In this document: positions 11,666-13,656 of the stretch, one piece after another
Layout of the letters: the number at the start of each line of letters is the position of its first letter
Position numbering within the stretch: the stretch's first letter is position 1
From: Bifidobacterium breve
Lineage (GTDB): Bacteria; Actinomycetota; Acidimicrobiia; Acidimicrobiales; Ilumatobacteraceae
DNA: 13,656 bases
Assembly (NCBI GenBank): GCA_945889575.1
Contig: CAMDBY010000024.1
Coordinates: 1 to 13,656 of the forward strand
Direction of reading: 5' to 3'
The notes under the pieces: generated by a model
Told to the model about the DNA's origin: nothing
Database searches by the model: none
The model's input: the letters and a program-made list of their open reading frames with translations, nothing else
Position numbers and translations under genes: made by a program

Positions 11666-12295
11666 GTGCCTGAGTTGTCGACCATTCTTGCGTTCTGCGC
11701 AGCCACGGTTGCGCTGTTGCTGATTCCAGGGCCGGCAGTTATTTACATTCTGAATCGCAGTATCGGTGACGGGCGCAAAGTGGGTCTTGCTGCTGTTGGC
11801 GGATTAGAAGTCGGCGACGCGATACAAGTGCTATTTGCCGCATTGGGGCTAAGTGCTGTGTTGGCTGCATCTGCCACGTTGTTCAATATTGTGAAATGGG
11901 CTGGCGTTCTCTACTTGGTGTACACCGGTATACGCACGTTGATGCGCGAGCCAGTTGCACTTGATGGTGATCATGCTGCAGTCTCAACAAAGCAGGCATT
12001 TCGGCAGGGGATAATAGTGAATGCACTGAACCCGAAGACTGCGCTGTTCTTTTTGTCAATCTTTCCCCAGTTCATTGATACGGCGTCTGATCACGCTCAA
12101 CTTCAGTCGCTGTTCCTTGGCGCAATCTTTGTTGTTCTGGCGACTTTGTTCAATGGTTCGTATTCTCTGATGGCTAGTGGTCTACGACACCTCTTGTTAC
12201 GTGGTCGAACACTTCCGTTTATTCAGCGATACGTCTCGGGCAGTCTGTTTGTTGGGCTTGGGCTCGTAGCTGCAACCGCTGGTCGTACCAAGTAG
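11666..12295 (+). CDS. LysE/RhtB-family exporter
   Basis: A 209-residue inner-membrane exporter with about six hydrophobic segments. Family hallmarks are LLIPGPAVIYIL near the N-terminus, a following AAVGGLEVGDAIQ loop, and NALNPKTALFFLSIFPQFI in the middle. Members export amino acids such as lysine, threonine or homoserine lactones; the substrate here is unknown. I set the start at GTG 11666 (protein begins MPELSTILAF), since the family normally starts two to five residues before STIL; an in-frame ATG at 11588 would add 26 residues with no family resemblance. A TTG at 11675 is another option. It is divergent from the HTH gene, and the acyl-CoA dehydrogenase gene follows 58 bases downstream on the same strand. 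Confidence 0.88.
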   Translation: MPELSTILAFCAATVALLLIPGPAVIYILNRSIGDGRKVGLAAVGGLEVGDAIQVLFAALGLSAVLAASATLFNIVKWAGVLYLVYTGIRTLMREPVALDGDHAAVSTKQAFRQGIIVNALNPKTALFFLSIFPQFIDTASDHAQLQSLFLGAIFVVLATLFNGSYSLMASGLRHLLLRGRTLPFIQRYVSGSLFVGLGLVAATAGRTK

Positions 12296-12353
12296 ACGAC
12301 CAAGCAATCAGCGGTCTAGTCTCGACTTATCACGAGTAGCGGAGGGGCGACAG

Positions 12354-13541
12354 ATGAACGACACAGTGCGTGAGGCAGAAGCCTTTCTGGCAGAGAATTG
12401 GAATTCAAGTAACGACTTGGCTGCGTGGCGTGAATTAGTTGTTGATTCACAATGGGCTGCATTGCGGTGGCCGACCGAGTGGTTTGGTCGCGGACTAGAT
12501 GATGATGCTGCAACTGAAGTTGAAAATGTATTTCGTACCGCCGGAGTGCCTGGGCCCGGGCAAGATAAATCAAACTTGTGGGCAGGAACGCTGTTGTCGT
12601 ATGGCAACGATGAAATGAAGTCGTTGTACTTGCGCAAACTATTGCTTGATGAAGTCGGTATGTGTTTGTTGTACAGCGAACCTGGCGCTGGCTCCGATCT
12701 TGCTGGTCTTCGCACAACCGCAGTGCGTGATGGCGGCGAGTGGGTGGTTAATGGTCAGAAGGTATGGACCTCTGGCGCAAAAGATGCAGATATTGGCATG
12801 TTGATTGCTCGTACTGACTGGGATCAACCAAAGCACCGTGGCATTTCTTTTTTCTGGATGCCGATGAAACAAAATGGCGTAGATGTGCGCCCGTTACGTC
12901 AAGCCACTGGTGACTCTCGTTTTAATGAGGTGTTCATTACAGATGCACGTATCCCTGAATCACATATGTTGGGCGACCTCAATAAAGGTTGGTGGGTATT
13001 ACAGACTGCGTTGGCGTACGAACGTGCAGTGATGGGTATCTCACGCCGTGGTCCGCGTGGTCCAGGCGGAGCAACTGCATCAGCAATGGGCAGTATTCCT
13101 TCTCCCGATTTGTCATTGGTGAAGTTGGCACAAGAAGTCAGCAAAAACAACGATGCAACTGTGCGCCAAAAGTTGGCGAAGTTGTATTGCATGCGATTGA
13201 CCAATGACTGGAATGGAGACCGCGCAAAGGCAGTGGCGGAAACCGGCGGGTCATCTCCGCTTGCCTCGTTAGGCAAATTGAACATGTCAGGCATTTTGCA
13301 TTTCGCAGGCCATATTCAAGGAGAACTACTCGGCGCTGAAGGTGCTCTTGACGGAGATCAGAATCCCCGTGCTCGCGATGCGAACTATTCGCAACTGAAT
13401 GCCTATTTCACATCAATTGGCGGCGGCACAGATCAGATTCAACGCAACATCATTGGTGAACTTGTTTTAGGTTTGCCAAAAGAGCCGCAAATCGATCGCG
13501 ATATGCCGTTTAGTGAAGTTCCTGCCTCAGGCAGAAAATAA
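12354..13541 (+). CDS. Acyl-CoA dehydrogenase (FadE family)
   Basis: A 395-residue flavoprotein of the acyl-CoA dehydrogenase family, which introduces a 2,3-double bond in acyl-CoA thioesters and passes electrons to ETF. N-terminal helical domain: LRWPTEWFGRGL (37-48); middle beta domain: SEPGAGSDLAGL (108-119), VNGQKVWTSGA (132-142) and RPLRQATGDSRFNEVFI (179-195); C-terminal helical domain from about 210, with GGGTDQIQRNIIGELVLGLPKEP (356-378). The catalytic Glu that precedes GT in medium- and short-chain enzymes is Gly (356-357). Glu223 in LAYERAV may align with the alternative base position of isovaleryl- and long-chain enzymes. Similar actinobacterial FadE proteins act on steroid side chains, some as heteromers; no partner gene is visible. 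GGAGG (12341-12345) is a good Shine-Dalgarno eight bases before the ATG. Confidence 0.9.
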   Translation: MNDTVREAEAFLAENWNSSNDLAAWRELVVDSQWAALRWPTEWFGRGLDDDAATEVENVFRTAGVPGPGQDKSNLWAGTLLSYGNDEMKSLYLRKLLLDEVGMCLLYSEPGAGSDLAGLRTTAVRDGGEWVVNGQKVWTSGAKDADIGMLIARTDWDQPKHRGISFFWMPMKQNGVDVRPLRQATGDSRFNEVFITDARIPESHMLGDLNKGWWVLQTALAYERAVMGISRRGPRGPGGATASAMGSIPSPDLSLVKLAQEVSKNNDATVRQKLAKLYCMRLTNDWNGDRAKAVAETGGSSPLASLGKLNMSGILHFAGHIQGELLGAEGALDGDQNPRARDANYSQLNAYFTSIGGGTDQIQRNIIGELVLGLPKEPQIDRDMPFSEVPASGRK

Positions 13542-13548
13542 CGCTGAA

Positions 13549-13656
13549 TTAGTCGCGCGCCATGGTGGCGCGGCTTTCACCATGGAAGTCGAGCACTTGA
13601 TCATTGTCAAGACTAATTTCCACTTTTGTGAGATGACCCGTGAACAAGAACGGTGA
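13549..13656 (-). CDS. Partial CDS, C-terminal end (possibly a sulfatase)
   Basis: A minus-strand frame enters from the right edge and runs 35 codons to TAA (13551-13549). The visible tail includes PFLFTGHLTKVEISLDND and ends HGESRATMARD. An FTG strand followed by a VEI/VDV strand and a final RA-x-MAR is reminiscent of the C-terminus of actinobacterial arylsulfatases, but 35 residues are too few for a firm call. It converges on the acyl-CoA dehydrogenase gene with seven bases between stops. The start lies outside the window. Confidence 0.55.
   Translation of the reverse strand, partial: SPFLFTGHLTKVEISLDNDQVLDFHGESRATMARD
13556..13585. terminator. Overlapping inverted repeats after the acyl-CoA dehydrogenase gene
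   Basis: CGCGCC (13556-13561) pairs with GGCGCG (13567-13572) around ATGGT. Overlapping it, CCATGGTG (13560-13567) pairs perfectly with CACCATGG (13578-13585) around ten bases. The two exclude each other. The position, 15-44 bases past the stop, suits a terminator for the plus-strand gene, although the sequence also lies in the last codons of the converging minus-strand frame and has only a short T-run (TTT). Confidence 0.4.

Noticed and set aside
1..13656. CRISPR array, insertion sequence, prophage or defence island
   Set aside because: No spaced direct repeats, transposase, integrase or known defence domain seen on either strand; gene content is core metabolism and housekeeping.

Overview
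The window looks like a chromosomal segment of an actinobacterium, most likely of the Acidimicrobiia (freshwater or marine Ilumatobacter-like lineages). This is an inference from gene content. The signs are a lone groEL of the actinobacterial Cpn60.2 type under a CIRCE operator, a CysO-like sulfur carrier, a ChdC/HemQ-type coproheme decarboxylase, a LytR_C membrane protein, a Crp regulator with an actinobacterial-looking helix-turn-helix, an ispD-ispF-rlmB cluster, and many genes with no Shine-Dalgarno but a TANNNT hexamer six bases before the start codon. Base composition is close to even by eye, so this is not a high-GC streptomycete or mycobacterium. There is no phage, transposon, CRISPR array or obvious island.

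Left part (1-3857): a possible gene running off the left edge on the minus strand; a dienelactone hydrolase-family gene converging on a Crp-family regulator; then, divergent from the regulator, ispD-ispF (non-mevalonate isoprenoid pathway) tightly coupled to an rRNA 2'-O-methyltransferase gene of the RlmB/TrmH type, followed at once by tRNA-Thr(UGU).

Middle (3858-9150): an SD-led LytR_C membrane protein gene converging on a glycerate kinase gene; divergent from that a NylA-like amidase; then a CysO/MoaD-like small protein that ends Gly-Gly-Leu; then groEL with CIRCE and a perfect hairpin over its stop codon.

Right part (9151-13656): an ATP-grasp ligase of unknown substrate followed by chdC (last step of the coproporphyrin haem route), converging on dtd (D-aminoacyl-tRNA deacylase) with overlapping stop codons. 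Upstream of dtd on the same strand is a small helix-turn-helix protein with a palindromic operator in its promoter. Divergent from that are a LysE-family exporter and an acyl-CoA dehydrogenase that converges on the C-terminal end of a gene entering from the right edge.

Most of this is ordinary core and metabolic chromosome. I did not find a convincing new multi-gene system. The most informative signals are the repeated leaderless-promoter architecture (TANNNT-N6-start at six genes, including a mirror-image pair in a 33-bp divergent gap), the C-terminally extended sulfur carrier, and the operator-promoter of the small HTH gene. No gene-free stretch exceeds 300 bases; the longest are 3858-3989, 7382-7511 and 11491-11665, described below.
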